From Colias croceus (taxonomy: Eukaryota; Arthropoda; Insecta; Lepidoptera; Pieridae), in NCBI RefSeq assembly GCF_905220415.1, contig NC_059542.1, positions 11,222,001 through 11,286,000 of the forward strand: DNA of 64,000 bases, written 5' to 3'. Made by a program: the position numbers and the translations under genes. The stretch's first letter is position 1, and every line of letters starts with the position of its first letter. The notes below the pieces were generated by a model. That model did no database searches and was not told where the DNA came from. It saw nothing but the letters and a program-made list of their open reading frames with translations. Positions 34,651-46,185 of this stretch are shown here, piece by piece.

Positions 34651-34806
34651 AAAAAAGAGCGTGTGTGCTGTACACGTGTCGGAAGTGAAACTTCTTTCGC
34701 AAAATTCAAAGATAACAAAATCGTCGCCTTACTCCATGACGTGACGGTATTGCCATGACGCGACCTTGAAATTTTACTCTAAACGTTAAAAATTTTCCCT
34801 TGAAAA
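34651..34806 (+). repeat. MITE-like repeat, family E
   Basis: The hairpin GTGTGTGCTGTACACGTGTC is followed by GGAAGTGAAACTTCTTTCGC. The interior has 'ATGACGTGACGGTATTGCCA'. The right end is decayed. Confidence 0.6.
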
Positions 34807-34990
34807 ATCAATGGAGTACTTTTTGACGAATTAACAAATAAACAAATATAAATATTAAAACAATTCCTTTAATATACGTTTGGCTACATCATTACTCTTT
34901 TGTTAATTGGCAAGTAATTAGTGCCACGGCATGTGACATCTGCAATTACTAGGTGATGGATTTGACCTAGGTAGTCTTATAATACATGTC

Positions 34991-35171
34991 TTAGGGCCGA
35001 TTTTTCAATCCTTGGTTAAAATCTATCCGTCCAATAAAGTATTACACGAACATTTTAAAATGTCATCTGTAAACTGTCAAATGCGGACAATTGGAATACA
35101 TTTTTGAAGTGGTAGTTTAATACGTTATTCGATGAATAAGTTTTAACCAAGGATTGGAAAATCAGCCCTTA
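34991..35171. mobile_element. PIF/Harbinger-type MITE, family L
   Basis: Inverted ends GGGCCGATTTTTCAATCCTT (34994 onward, extending through GGTTAAAA) and the complement ending at 35168 are flanked by TTA on both sides (34991-34993, 35169-35171). A 3-bp TWA duplication and GGGC ends are Harbinger traits. 175 bp, non-coding. A second copy lies at 56818-56999. Confidence 0.82.
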
Positions 35172-35174
35172 TTG

Positions 35175-36330
35175 TAGTTGTTGCGGAATGGACAAAAATA
35201 AATAAAAAATACCTAATTTATCAGAAACTAAAATTCAAAAATAAAAATTTCCGTAACATTCTGGCCGTTTCTAAAAACTTTTCCCGAAATTTGCCCAAGC
35301 ATTTTATGTACAAACAAAACTAACAAAATTAAACATATTAAATTTACAATGCAAAATTGTTACATTCCATTTAAATTCCCTAACAATAACACGAAACTGT
35401 ATCAAATATTAATTGAATTAGCAACTTTAATTACTATAATGTTATTATTCAAATGAACTGAAGTGGAATTAAAAAGAACTAGGTCAAACGGTACCAATTA
35501 GGTACATCTGGAAGCGAGTCTAGACTTCAAGATCAGATTATTACTCTCATTTGAGTTACCTTGAGCATAGTCAGGTAATAAGTTAGTTAATTTTATTAAA
35601 ATTTCAAATAAGTGTTCTAAGTGTTCGGACCTGAATAAAACATTCGCTGAAAATATTTTAAAAGGCAGAGTGATTTTGTTTTACAGAATTAGTGTTCATG
35701 GTTTTTATTTATATCTTCTTCACAACTTATAGTTACTTAATAAATACGATGAGTTATTATTCAAATATTTTAGAAAATATATAAAAGCTACTTTTAATTT
35801 AAAATAATATTACCAAGAAATAATGTCACTTCTAGACTGACTATAACAGAAAAAGCACTTTCTCAATGAAATGAACTTATACAATCTTAAAATTTTACAA
35901 ACATGTCATACTAGGTTGATTTGAACAATTATCTGTAGACTTTAATATATTTATTCCAAATACAAAAACCTCAATTTGACGACAATTATGTATTTCAGTT
36001 TTTCATTTATTTCTTTAAACTCTGATTCCGTTTTTTGCGCGGTTCCTTCGCAATGTTACAGAAAATTTTATTTCGTGGAACCTAAATTAGATTCATTTGC
36101 GACTGCTCCGATAGTAATCAAATGAAGAATCAATTTATTCTGCGAGGGGCGTCCGCGCAAATCAACTGGAGGTAACGTGGAAAATCGTCTTTATGCTTTG
36201 TGGTTTTTATTTTTATTTATAAAGTAGAATGTTCTAGAAGGATTGTGTAGGTTACCTGCAAATTTTATTTTTTAGTTGGATAAATAGTCCAATTGGCAAC
36301 GATTACTGGGAGTGTAGATGGGGTTTGAAT
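35175..36330. other. No feature recognised
   Basis: AT-rich intronic DNA. The stretch 36020-36190 is slightly richer in GC (GAGGGGCGTCCGCGCAAATC) but shows no open frame or repeat I recognise. Confidence 0.35.
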
Positions 36331-36334
36331 TTCG

Positions 36335-36470
36335 TGAATGCGTTAATCTCAGGAACTACAGATGCGATTTCAAAAAATTATTTCAATATTAGATATTTGA
36401 GGAAGACTCATCGTCACGCTAAAACCAATAGGAGTGGAACAAAAGGGTAAAACGGCAGAGTAGGTAACAG
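36335..36470 (+). mobile_element. Helitron family B, degenerate
   Basis: 'GCGTTAATCTCAGGAACTAC', 'GATTTCAAAAAATTATTTC' and 'CGTCACGCTAAAACCAATAG' match the family B core with many changes. Both ends are unclear. Confidence 0.45.
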
Positions 36471-36866
36471 CTTTTTTATCTTTTCTTACTTAGACGGGGT
36501 TTATCAACCATTTAAGTCAACACAGTTTAAATATAAATTAATACATTGAAATATAAAAGTACTTACGCATAACATTTTCTTTTAACCTCTAGGTGTCCGT
36601 CCTCAGGGCTGTAAATACTAAAATATTCAGCTTCTGTATTGAATTTTTACATTTACGAAGTCCATTAGGGTCGCTAAGGCTTACTGTCGAACAAATTTTA
36701 ATGTACTAGCTGTTGACTTTAATTTGTTTTAGCTGATTTATTTTTCTTTGCGGTTAGGAATATTTGGTTTTTTACATAAGTTTGGTTATTTTAAACATAA
36801 TATTCTACTTAATGGTATATTTTATTTTGACGTAATATTCAGTTTGAATGACATATTTAAACCTAT

Positions 36867-37067
36867 TAATGCCCGATTTCACCAATAACCCCTAAACAGT
36901 CTCCTAAGTAAGGGTTCCTTAGTTTAAGGGACCCTTCAAATCACTACCAAACCTAACGATTTAGGTGACACTTATCTGTCGGTGAAAGCAAATTTTACGT
37001 TAGGTATCCCCTAAATTGACTTAGGTGACACTTAAATTTTACGGGTTGTTGGTGAAAACGGGCATAA
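36867..37067. mobile_element. Harbinger-type MITE with TAA duplication
   Basis: Inverted ends TGCCCGATTTCACCAATAAC (36870 onward) and the complement TTGTTGGTGAAAACGGGCA (ending 37064) are flanked by TAA. The interior repeats the phrase TTAGGTGACACTTA. 195 bp, non-coding. The ends differ from family L. Confidence 0.72.
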
Positions 37068-37297
37068 GTCTATTTTTATAAATTATGTATTATTATTCTT
37101 CATGTATTGTGAAAGGTTCAGAATATAAAAATTACATATAAACTTTTTGAAAACCCCCTTCAAAGTTTTTTGCCGTCGTAGTTCCATGCACTATCAGTAA
37201 AATTTATAATGAAGGATATAATATAATTTTGTAGTATGATTATGTACATTTCGAATAATTGTGGCTAAAAATTGGTATCAAATTGTTTTAAAAAAAA

Positions 37298-37500
37298 ATG
37301 GTTGCCTGTAAAGTCGGTTCACTGACGATAGTCGAACGTGACAATGTCCGATTGTGCTTCTTTGTCGCTCGTTCCGCGCTCTCGCTTGCACTTCAAGCCT
37401 CATGGAACGCCTCAGAGCGAGGTAACGCCGCATGAGTCATGTTTTTTCGTGTGTGCAGCCGGCTCTATCGAATTATAAGACGTTGTCACGTCAAAATATG
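37298..37500 (+). repeat. Dispersed repeat family J
   Basis: Direct-orientation counterpart of 10648-10855. It begins ATGGTTGCCTGTAAAGTCGG after a run of A and ends GACGTTGTCACGTC. Similarity is high over 200 bp with few indels. Element type unknown. Confidence 0.55.
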
Positions 37501-38964
37501 CTTGTAATTTAAGACAATAATACGCAGTACCTAAAATGTATTCTAGTAAATATAGAGGAGAGTGAGAGTGTTCCTTTACCTATAAATAAGAGTTAAGGTT
37601 TTGAAATCAATTAAAACAACATAATACGTACAAAGTCAAAAGTAACAGTTCATTATTAACGAACTTGTTACAGGTTTCAGAATTACTATAAGCATTCATT
37701 TATGAATGAAAACAAGGGGTCTTTGTCAGAATACAATAAAAGCTGCTTGTTAACAAAGTGCGGTTGAAAAACAGAAGATCTCTGACTGTATTCTTAATTG
37801 TTGTTTACGAATAATATTGCTCTCTGTATTGGAAAGTTATAGATATTATGCCATTTATCTGCAAGAGATTGGAAGAAACAACATTAACTGATCGTGATGA
37901 TATTTATTTAGTAAGCCATGTTGTTTGAATTGTAAAATTTTATAAACATTTACGATATATTTATAACTTTAGTTGAAAAGAAAATGTATATGTTTTTTGT
38001 ATTGCTCTTTACGCAATATAAAAAATATCTACTACTGCGTTATAATAACGCCATTTAATTTTTTGGACCTCTTACAATACTATATTTTTTCATAAACAAG
38101 GTTTAAGATAAACTAATTTGTATAGCTTTCGATAAATTACTGACGTTCGTTAGTTTCCAGTATCAGGCAACTGAAATCATCCCACCGTTTACTATTTTCT
38201 TCAACAAACACTGAAGCATCTACTCTTCTTCCAAAAGATAGATAGATAATTATTTATTTCACACAATATACAAAATTAACATAAATCACAGACATGAAAC
38301 AAAAAAAAAAAGTTTTTACAAACGGTATTATCGCATCGCTCTATCTCATCCAGGCTACCATATTAAAAATGAATTAACAAATACATCTATCCACATCATA
38401 CTTCACCCACAACTTGTATTTCAACATAATATCCACAAATCAGCTTATTATTATTATTTATTAAATAGAGCTTGTTATTATTATTATTATCCAAAAATCA
38501 GGTCAACACGATCGAGAAAACGTTTCAATGAGTAAAAATCAGTTCTTCGTTACGTTATAATTGCTGTTATTGCCTCCGATAAGTTAGCGATGACCCATTT
38601 TTTCCATTTTCCAGTGGCTTTATGCATCGTACAAAGACTTTATTTTAATTATGTCGCCACTTGTAATACGTACTTTGTCCTCTTTAATGCATCGTTAATT
38701 ATAATGAAAGATCGCTGATTCAATTATCTCGTTCTATGCTTTATGGTATTATTGGTTCTCTTGATATGATCAATTGTCGTTCATCATTGTGCATTAGTAG
38801 TACCTCGATCCGGCTATATGTAGGCCGTGCTCCTTTTGATATTGGAAAAGTAATTTGTCCCTAAATAAGAACGACTCCACTATACATAGATTGAATATTT
38901 AACTCTCTTTGAACGTTATGTCCATAATAATTGGTTGAATTGAATACAATAAAAATACCTAACT
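37501..38964. other. No feature recognised apart from simple repeats
   Basis: It holds a TAGATAGATA stretch with 'ATTATTTATTTCACACAATA' (38235-38275), possibly a LINE 3' tail, and a (TTATTA)n tract at 38445-38490. No open frame of interest. Confidence 0.4.
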
Positions 38965-39110
38965 ACCGACTTCAAAAACGAAAAAGTAGAAAATAAAAAA
39001 GATTTGATATTATTTATTACTGTATATTATTTAGATGTGCTATTTACTAAATAGGTTTGATATCGGTGCACGGGCTTATTACTAAGTGCTTAGTGCTTGG
39101 CACCGACTAT
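38965..39110 (+). repeat. Solo arm plus loop of family G foldback
   Basis: ACCGACTTCAAAAACGAAAA to GGCACCGACT, matching the left arm and loop of 14525-14671 with about 10 percent change. The second arm is cut off after about 10 bp at 39110. Confidence 0.75.
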
Positions 39111-39324
39111 AAAATAGCTAACTACCTACCCAAATAAGTAAAAGTTTTTAACAGCTATACATGAAACAATATTTCTCAGGAAGATGGTTGATCAATGATC
39201 ACCTTCTTTACTACGTAGTATGTAATGTATATATAATATATATATAGTATCATTCACGAAATCAAAAATACTAAAAAACGTTATCAATAAAAGAAAAGAC
39301 TCGATTTTTTACCTTTTCATAGTT

Positions 39325-39957
39325 CTTAAAACATCCACATCCAAATATTGTATCGGAGTAAATATTCACGTTGCTCGCAGTCCATCTCAAATTGCTATTG
39401 CATTGTTCAGTTCGGTTCAAACTTTCAAACGGTTTCCATTGTTTACGCTTTTATGGGCTATCCGAAGAGGTATTGTCGACTGGTACAGCTTTACTCACAA
39501 CTTGAACTGTGTTTTTCGCGATTTGTACGAGAATAAAAAAAGTCCTGTAAGTAGTTATAATTTACATGTTTCTTTGTAAACACTATTTTATCATAATATC
39601 TGTTTCTCAATTTATTTTGTAATTACTAACCTATTTAATTTTTGATGAATTTATTTATGTGCTGATATAATTTCGAATTTTGTTTTGGACTTGCTTTATT
39701 TGTAATGATTTACCTAGACACATTTTGTTTTTTGTTTTGCTGTTTGTACTTATTTGTTATTGATTTTTTTATAGTTTTAATTGCATGTAAAATTTATTTT
39801 TGATTTTATTTAATTTGTCTCTGATTTTTTTCGTGTCGTGTAACTGTAAATGGAAGACACAGGCTCCTGAAAAACAGTTCTTACTATCTTAGGAGCCTGG
39901 GTCGCTCTAATTTGTAAAATGTTTTAAGTGAAATAAATTATTTATTTATTTATTTAT
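39325..39957 (+). mobile_element. LINE-like 3' region with hairpin and (TTTA)n tail
   Basis: A plus frame reads RSPSQIAIALFSSVQTFKRF, then LLWAIRRGIVDWYSF and LYENKKSP, before a stop at about 39583; it looks like the C-terminus of a non-LTR ORF. A long T-rich 3' part follows with stem AGGCTCCT (39861) / AGGAGCCT (39891), AATAAATTA and a (TTTA)n tail at 39943-39957. Clade uncertain. Confidence 0.45.
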
Positions 39958-40218
39958 AATAAGCTTCACCTGTATGCAACCGACCATTAGACTCGATTTC
40001 GAACTACTTACTAATAAACAGACACTTTACTTCAAACTTCGTACACTTAGTTTATATAAATTATATTATTTATTTTCATTAAATTTAGCGTTTTTTTAAC
40101 AATATTAATAAGATTGAAGTTTCTTTCCTTATATTGTCTACTAAGCTTTTGGTAAGAAATCAGACTCTATAAATGGTGAGATTAGACCACATAACGTTCC
40201 AAATTACGCTGAATATAA

Positions 40219-41380
40219 TCTATACTAACCCTTAGCTGGTATCGCCTTTTTTGGCAACACTACCGGTATCGTGGGTCAAATTCTACCCATACCAAACAAT
40301 CTGTTGTAGAACGTAGATTTTTTATTATTTGTATAAAATATGGTTAGATAAGAAATAAAAAAATATTTTTTTACAAAATAACCTTATTTAATTTTAGAAT
40401 ATAAAAAAAAATATCATGTTTTACACACATTTGTAAATAACCTTATTTTTTGGCACTTTTTGGTTAATGTGAACTTAAAACATAAAAAAAAATAGAAATG
40501 TTAGAAAAACTTTAACTAAAATATATTTATGGCACTTCTCATATCTTTATTATAACAAAAAAACAAATTACTTCTGAAATCAGCATACAATAAAAAAAAT
40601 GACAGCCAAAACCAAAATGTCTTCTACCATCAACTATCATCCTCATCTTCTTCACTCTCATCTCTCGTATTTTCGTTCCTCGTATATTTTCTATTATTCT
40701 CGTATCTCCTCTTCGTTTTCATCGTCGTCAGAACTTACGCCAAATACACTGTCTTCTAAGCAACTAACAGATTAGGGATTGTCTCGATCGCTGATGATTT
40801 CGTCGTCACAAAGTTGGTTTACATTTGGTATTCTTTCATTTTTCAATTCCAAATCATCACTTTAGTCGTTCATCAACTTCTCGATTTGTCTGTCGTTCAA
40901 AAAGCCCTCCAATGTAGTACAAATAAACAATAAAACCAAAAAAGTAAGTAATTACACTCAGTGAAAAAAGTTACTTATTTGGTGTCGTGGGTCGAACGTG
41001 ACCCAGAAAGCTACTTACCTCCGCTCCTAAGATAGTCATAGTTCTGCACATCCACCCCCCGCTGCAGCTAGCGACGCACTGAGAATACTTAGAAGCGCAC
41101 AGTCGTTGCATAAATATTTAAAGAAATATAACCGAAAATGTTCGCTTCTGGGTCAAATTTGACCCACGATACCTGCTAAGGGTTAATATTATAAAGCTGA
41201 AGAGTTTGTGTATTTGTTTGAACGCGCTAATCTCAAGAACTACTGGTCCGGTTTGAAAAATTATTTCGCTGTTAGATAGCTCATTTATCGAGGAAGGCTA
41301 TAGGCTTCATATAGCTATAATCATAACGCTACGACCAACAGGTGTGGAGCTACGGGGGTGAAACCGCGCGGAGCAGCTAG
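40219..41380 (+). mobile_element. Family B Helitron split by a piggyBac relic
   Basis: The Helitron start TCTATACTAA is at 40219-40228, and its continuation TTAATATTATAAAGCTGAAG resumes at 41183. It ends GCGCGGAGCAGCTAG at 41380 followed by T. Removing the piggyBac part restores the normal family B start, so the Helitron was there first. Confidence 0.82.
40225..41186 (-). mobile_element. piggyBac-like transposon relic inside a Helitron
   Basis: The ends CCCTTAGCTGGTATCG (40229) and its partner CGATACCTGCTAAGGG (ending 41182) are flanked by CTAA and TTAA, the latter the standard piggyBac target. Subterminal GGGTCAAATTTGACCC sits at the right end. On the minus strand an acidic N-terminal transposase piece remains (LEGFLNDRQIEKLMNE, then VFGVSSDDDENEEEI) with stops. 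The rest of the transposase is gone. Length about 950 bp. Confidence 0.8.
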
Positions 41381-41790
41381 TATAAAATAAAAATATTATA
41401 TCAACATTAAGATTTCAATTACATCATCTAATTTTCCTCATAAGGAACCTTTATTAAGAGCAAGTCCACTCAGCATACATTTAAAATTCATGGTTTTATT
41501 AAACCAAGAGCATCTTCACCTTATCATATGAATAATTTGGAAATTCATATGGATGAGCAAATTTGCAAGTCGCGGCTTTTTCTAATCATACGAAATGGTA
41601 TGTAATTTACTTTATCTTTGCTTTTGACTTTAATACAATTTTTATGGTAATAATGGTAATATGTACATTTAATTTGGTACCAGTGCATGCCTACGGGTTC
41701 ATGTGATATCTTAAAAAATCCTCATTATGTGAAGAACTTCACCAAATAGACTAGGTATCTATATGCTAAATTTCAATAGCGTCTCATGAT

Positions 41791-41825
41791 TACACACACA
41801 CACACACACACATACACACACACAA
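41791..41825. repeat. (CA)n microsatellite
   Basis: About 30 bases of AC repeats with one AT interruption. Confidence 0.9.
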
Positions 41826-42229
41826 GAGAAATTTGTCCATCCATTCTCACAAACATATGAAATCAATAGAATGGCAATTTTAAATATAATTATTATGTCC
41901 TTGGATAAGTGGGATCGTCTTCCAAGAGGCCATTTGTTGGTAACTCGATTTGGATTAAATAATGTATTGGCCATAATTGGGATTATCAATCTTGTAAAGC
42001 AATTAAATGAATCCAGGTTAATTTAAATATACTCTATATTTATTAAATAATACCAATACCTAATAACAAGGTAAGTAGCAACTGTTACATAATTGTACGA
42101 AACTCTACATAGTAGAAAATGTACACTATATTTGTTTAATGTAATATATCTTCGCTCTCAACAAAATCCACCCGAAAACCGAAAGAATTGTAAGAGGAGC
42201 TTCTATTTTTAACTCTATTCCAAATTACC

Positions 42230-42420
42230 CCGCACGGGAAGAGCAGTTTGGTCCGCGTCCAACGCGCGTTTAATGGCGTCGTAATATCAATGATGGCGTG
42301 TACGACGAGCGATGTACGGTTATGTCGGCAGTTAGCAGTAACTATCGCTTACCACTTGTAGTAAGCATACTTCTGCATTCACTCCGAACATTTATTCCCA
42401 TTTTCTGTAAAACATTGAAG
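42230..42420 (+). other. CpG-richer island, possible promoter (speculative)
   Basis: A GC-rich patch (CGCACGGGAAGAGCAG, CGCGTCCAACGCGCG, GTGTACGACGAGCGATG) within AT-rich intron. A short ATG frame at 42293 codes about 22 residues. No repeat copy of it was noticed in the window. It could be an internal promoter with an untranslated first exon, or part of an unrecognised repeat. Confidence 0.2.
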
Positions 42421-42773
42421 CTTTTAAATTTATTTAAGTAAACAACGACTTAATCACGGAATGGAGATTGTGATATTCATATAAAATTCAGGGATTTTTC
42501 GTATTTTTAGAACGAGTGTAATAATATTTGTGTGCACGTTCGGATGTTGATATTTTCTCTGTATTTTGTAGGAGTGCAGAAATTTAACGAAAGTTTTCAT
42601 GTTTTCATTCCTTATTTAGTGTAACTGTGAATTGCGATTGCAACACGTACTTGCTTGGTACTCCACCGGAAAATTATAGTGATGTAGGTACTTCGAATAT
42701 ATCGTGTAGAATTATTGATATACTCGAATGTAAGTAAAGTATTCGAGCATGTTCTTATAGAGGTTTTTTTTAG

Positions 42774-42815
42774 GTAAGCATCCGCCCCGAATTCGCTCGT
42801 GGTACATGTAAAGCA
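42774..42815 (-). mobile_element. Helitron 3' end remnant
   Basis: GCATCCGCCCCGAATTCGCT, then CGTGGTACATG, matches the inverted 3' end of the family C and D elements only. Forty bases remain. Confidence 0.4.
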
Positions 42816-43068
42816 CTCATGGATCCAACAGTGAAAATTTTACAACTAGCGTTATACGAAGATACTTAAAATATTAGTACCTATTATATAATATTAGTGC
42901 TATTCAGTTTTCCCCATATTCGGTAACAAAAGCAACAGCACACAATAATACGTGAACATAATCATAATTTGATTCTTAAAACGTATGAAAACAAAATTCA
43001 AACAAAAACTTCCTACATTTTCTAAAAAAATATCACGAGAATAACTGGAAACGACCTTTCCATCTGCT

Positions 43069-43253
43069 CTCTCTCTCTCTTGTCGGTCCCTCATGTCTGA
43101 GGATCGTGGTCAGCATTAGGGTTGCATCTGGAGCGGATGATTTGCCTCCACCGGTCTCTGTCCATGGCGTCTCTTACGACCGTGTAAAAAGTAGTGGCAG
43201 ATGAGTTCTTGACTTGGTCTGTCCATCGTGTTGGTGAACGACCAACCATCTGC
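43069..43253 (-). mobile_element. RTE-like LINE 3' end (second type)
   Basis: The minus strand translates to GRSPTRWTDQVKNSSATTF, then AMDRDRWRQIIRSRCNPN and DHDPQT before a stop, followed by an (AG)n tail (43069-43081). It is related to, but distinct from, the piece at 28281-28482. Confidence 0.72.
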
Positions 43254-43255
43254 AA

Positions 43256-44580
43256 GCAATGTTAAATACACCAGCGAGGCATTAAAAAGTACAATCCAGT
43301 AACTTCCTCAAACCGCAAAAAGTGTAAGAATTATCTAACAGGAACTTTGCACAATAGAACAATAGCAGGAAAGTTGTCACTGTAATTATACGCAAAAAAT
43401 GTGGAATGGGATAATGAACTCTAACTGTAGGGTATTACGTAATTATTTCCCGTAATCGTCTGTTACTTTTGCGCCTTTCCCGTGTAAAATTCGGGCATGA
43501 GGCAACTCGACGCAAGTGTTCATTCAGTAACAATTTTGTACATGTAAAAGCTTTGAAAAGTTGCATTTTGGAATGACAACAATATAGAATGGATAGAATA
43601 CAACGTAAAAACGAAATATTTTTTTATGGATAATTTTAGCATGGATAATTTATTATGTAGGTACCTACTGCTGCGTTGGTCTAGTTCTGTAGTAAGTGTT
43701 CGTTGAAGCTCAAAAGGGATCAAATATTGTACCTAAGTCTGACTGAAGCAATTTAAAGAACTTCAAATCATATTTAGATCTGAATCGATTAGATAACATA
43801 TTGTATGTAATGACGATCGAAAGTGCTACTAAAAGTAGTCTAATTGAATAAATAAATGTTTGAGTTTTGAGTTTTGAACAGAATTTATAATAATAATAGC
43901 GCTCCTACCATATGCTATACTACTATATTATATGCTAATTATTCCTTATTTGTTTGTTTCTAGAGATTGTTTGAAAATAATCAATAACCCACAATAGCTA
44001 AACATTATATCAATTCCAACCAATCATTCTTAATTTCGACATGTATGTAAATAAAGTGCAGGAATCCTTTGAAAGTGGCATACACGTCTCAATAAGCCTC
44101 ACAAACAGAGTAGAATTATACAGGCTGAGTATAATCAGCGTAGGAATCGTTTCGTATGTAAATTCAGGAAGGATTTGAATATTTGCACCCACGTTCACTG
44201 AAATACGATTAAAACTATCAATCGGTTTTGCACTGAAAGGTTCTAAGTTCTCAGTATTGGTACTAATCGATGTATTTGTATGGTTCGCAATACACTATTA
44301 CAGAGGGAAATTGAAATACTGAGGTTGTCAATTCTGTGAGGTACTGAGCAAAACTGCATTGATTTACGCACGTGTATTTATTTAGGGAAGATTTGGCAAT
44401 GGTTTTCAAAGGATTTTCAAACACATTTGGGTTTCCCGTGGGTACCCCACAGACTTTACATTGTATTTTCATTTGAAATATATTCTTTGATATTCCTTCA
44501 GTGTCTCTATCTTAAAATGGTTATTTTAACACATGCTAAAACTATCACTAAAAGCGTCAACTTAAAGTAAAAATAAATCG
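43256..44580. other. No gene recognised
   Basis: AT-rich intron. A 69-codon minus-strand frame at 44263-44472 starts MKIQCKVCGVPTG and then has no recognisable domain; I leave it uncalled. Nothing else supports a gene here. Confidence 0.35.
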
Positions 44581-44846
44581 ACAGCGCGAAACGTGATCTA
44601 TCTTTAATTCACAAGATCGCACCGTTGCAAAACTCAAAGGTTGCGTTTACACTGATGAGCGGAAGCGATAAACGCCACAATAGTAAAAACAAAGTCAAAC
44701 TTTTATAGAAGAATTTATAAAAAAGACCGACGTTTTATTAAAGTGTTTTTAATATTATAATATAACGGGTTAATCGGGCAGGAGCTGAAAAGTGGATGGT
44801 TTTTTATAATAAGGAATTTGAAGACTATACGCGTAATTCAAAAGGG

Positions 44847-44900
44847 TTCGAGTCCCGCCTCGTGATCGATTTTTTTCTATTCTTTATAAATTTATAGGAG
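44847..44900 (+). mobile_element. Fragment of the tRNA-like SINE
   Basis: GGTTCGAGTCCCGCCTCGTG, then ATCGATTTTTTTCTATTCTT and TATAAATTTATA, matches 8712-8765. Only the B box, acceptor end and tail are present, so it is a 5'-truncated copy. Confidence 0.75.
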
Positions 44901-45025
44901 TATTTAAGTTAGTTAGATTTTAGTTAGGAAAACATTAATTATAATATCAAAAAGAAATATAAAGATTTTTCAAACTCTCGCGTTAACCACGCCAAGGAAG
45001 AAAATCAAGCGTTGATACTATTTCA

Positions 45026-45560
45026 TCGCTTATCGCTAGAGGTTCGTGTGAAAGTTTGACCTTAAAGCGATCCACGCTTACATAAAGACTCAACGATTTT
45101 AAGCAGTAACATCAATATCACTGCAGCCATTATACCTTTAATTAAATAACACAATATTTTATTCAACCAAAGCATTCACCTTGTATTATTTTACAAAATT
45201 ACATACAACTACGTGAAAAAAACACAAAATCGTTATTCGCTTATCGCTGACGTTCATGTGAGAGCTTGCCCTTAAAGCGATCCGCGTTTACATGAAGACT
45301 CAACGATTTTAAGTAGAAATATGAATTTATTACGTCATTCTGCAGTTAGTAAAGCGATACGCTTACATCGACTGGCTGCATAGGTTAATAATTATGTAGT
45401 CAAAGCATCACAAAATGACGCACTTTCTAAATGGCAAATCTAGCGTTGTTACACAATATCGCTACGCTTATCGCTATGGCTTATGTGAAAGCTTGGCCTT
45501 AAAGCGATCCGCGTTTACATGAAGACTCAACGATTTTAAGTAGCTGCATCAGTTTCTATG
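45026..45560. repeat. Three-unit tandem repeat, 210-227 bp period
   Basis: The block CTTAAAGCGATCCGCGTTTA, then CATGAAGACTCAACGATTTT, recurs at 45061, 45271 and 45498. Each is preceded by CGCTTATCGCT and followed by AAGTAG or AAGCAG. The sequence between the blocks is less alike. A looser GCGATAAACGCC motif is at about 44665 and AAAGCGATACGCTTACAT at about 45352. No coding content. Confidence 0.8.
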
Positions 45561-46015
45561 CACGTGCTTGTTCACTTTGAATAAAATTGAGTAAGACTTA
45601 AGTATTATTAATACGGTCTTTCTTTACTAGAGATAATTTATTGGGTTCGTTGTATGCATTGAGAATAGGTGCAAAATGTTCCTCGTCTATAGACATTTCA
45701 AAAAGCGTTTAAAAGTTATGTTAGTTTCTTTATTGTATTGTAATTTTCAACTTGTATGCACAAGGAAGTTCTTTTTAAGTTTTTAAAAGTATTATCTTTG
45801 TAATTTTGCTAACATAATGATAAAATCACTAAAATAATATATTGCGAATTTGACATTTAATTGTGTATGCATGTGTCTTCACCCTAACATACTACGAAAG
45901 GGGTAGAAAATAAAGATAATCAGATTTGTATCAGGTTAAAATAGTAATGTTAACCTGGACGAAGCCTGGGCGAAAAATTGCTTGAAATTGTAGCTTTTCG
46001 TTAAAACATTCTATA

Positions 46016-46185
46016 CTAGCTGTGCTCCGCTCCTGTTGGTCTTAGCGTGATGATACACATATTATAGCCTTTCTCAATAAATGGGCTATCTAACACCGAA
46101 ATAAATTTTCAAAACGGAATATTAGTTCCCAAGATTAGCGCGTTCAAACAAACAAACTCTTCGGCTTTATAATATTACTATAGAT
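46016..46185 (-). mobile_element. Non-autonomous Helitron, family B
   Basis: CTAGCTGTGCTCCGCTCCTG begins the inverted 3' end, with ATGGGCTATCTAACACCGAA and GAGATTAGCGCGTTC in the core. The far end CTTTATAATATTACTATAGA is the inverted start. Confidence 0.78.

Noticed and set aside
41759..41989. Minus-strand frame with a Cys-Val run
   Set aside because: The run is the translation of the (CA)n microsatellite.
44263..44472. Minus-strand frame starting MKIQCKVCG with a CxxC
   Set aside because: A single CxxC is not enough; the remainder has no domain and no further exon was found.
45026..45560. CRISPR-like array of repeats with spacers
   Set aside because: Only three units, spacing over 200 bp, diverged repeats, and the window is clearly eukaryotic.
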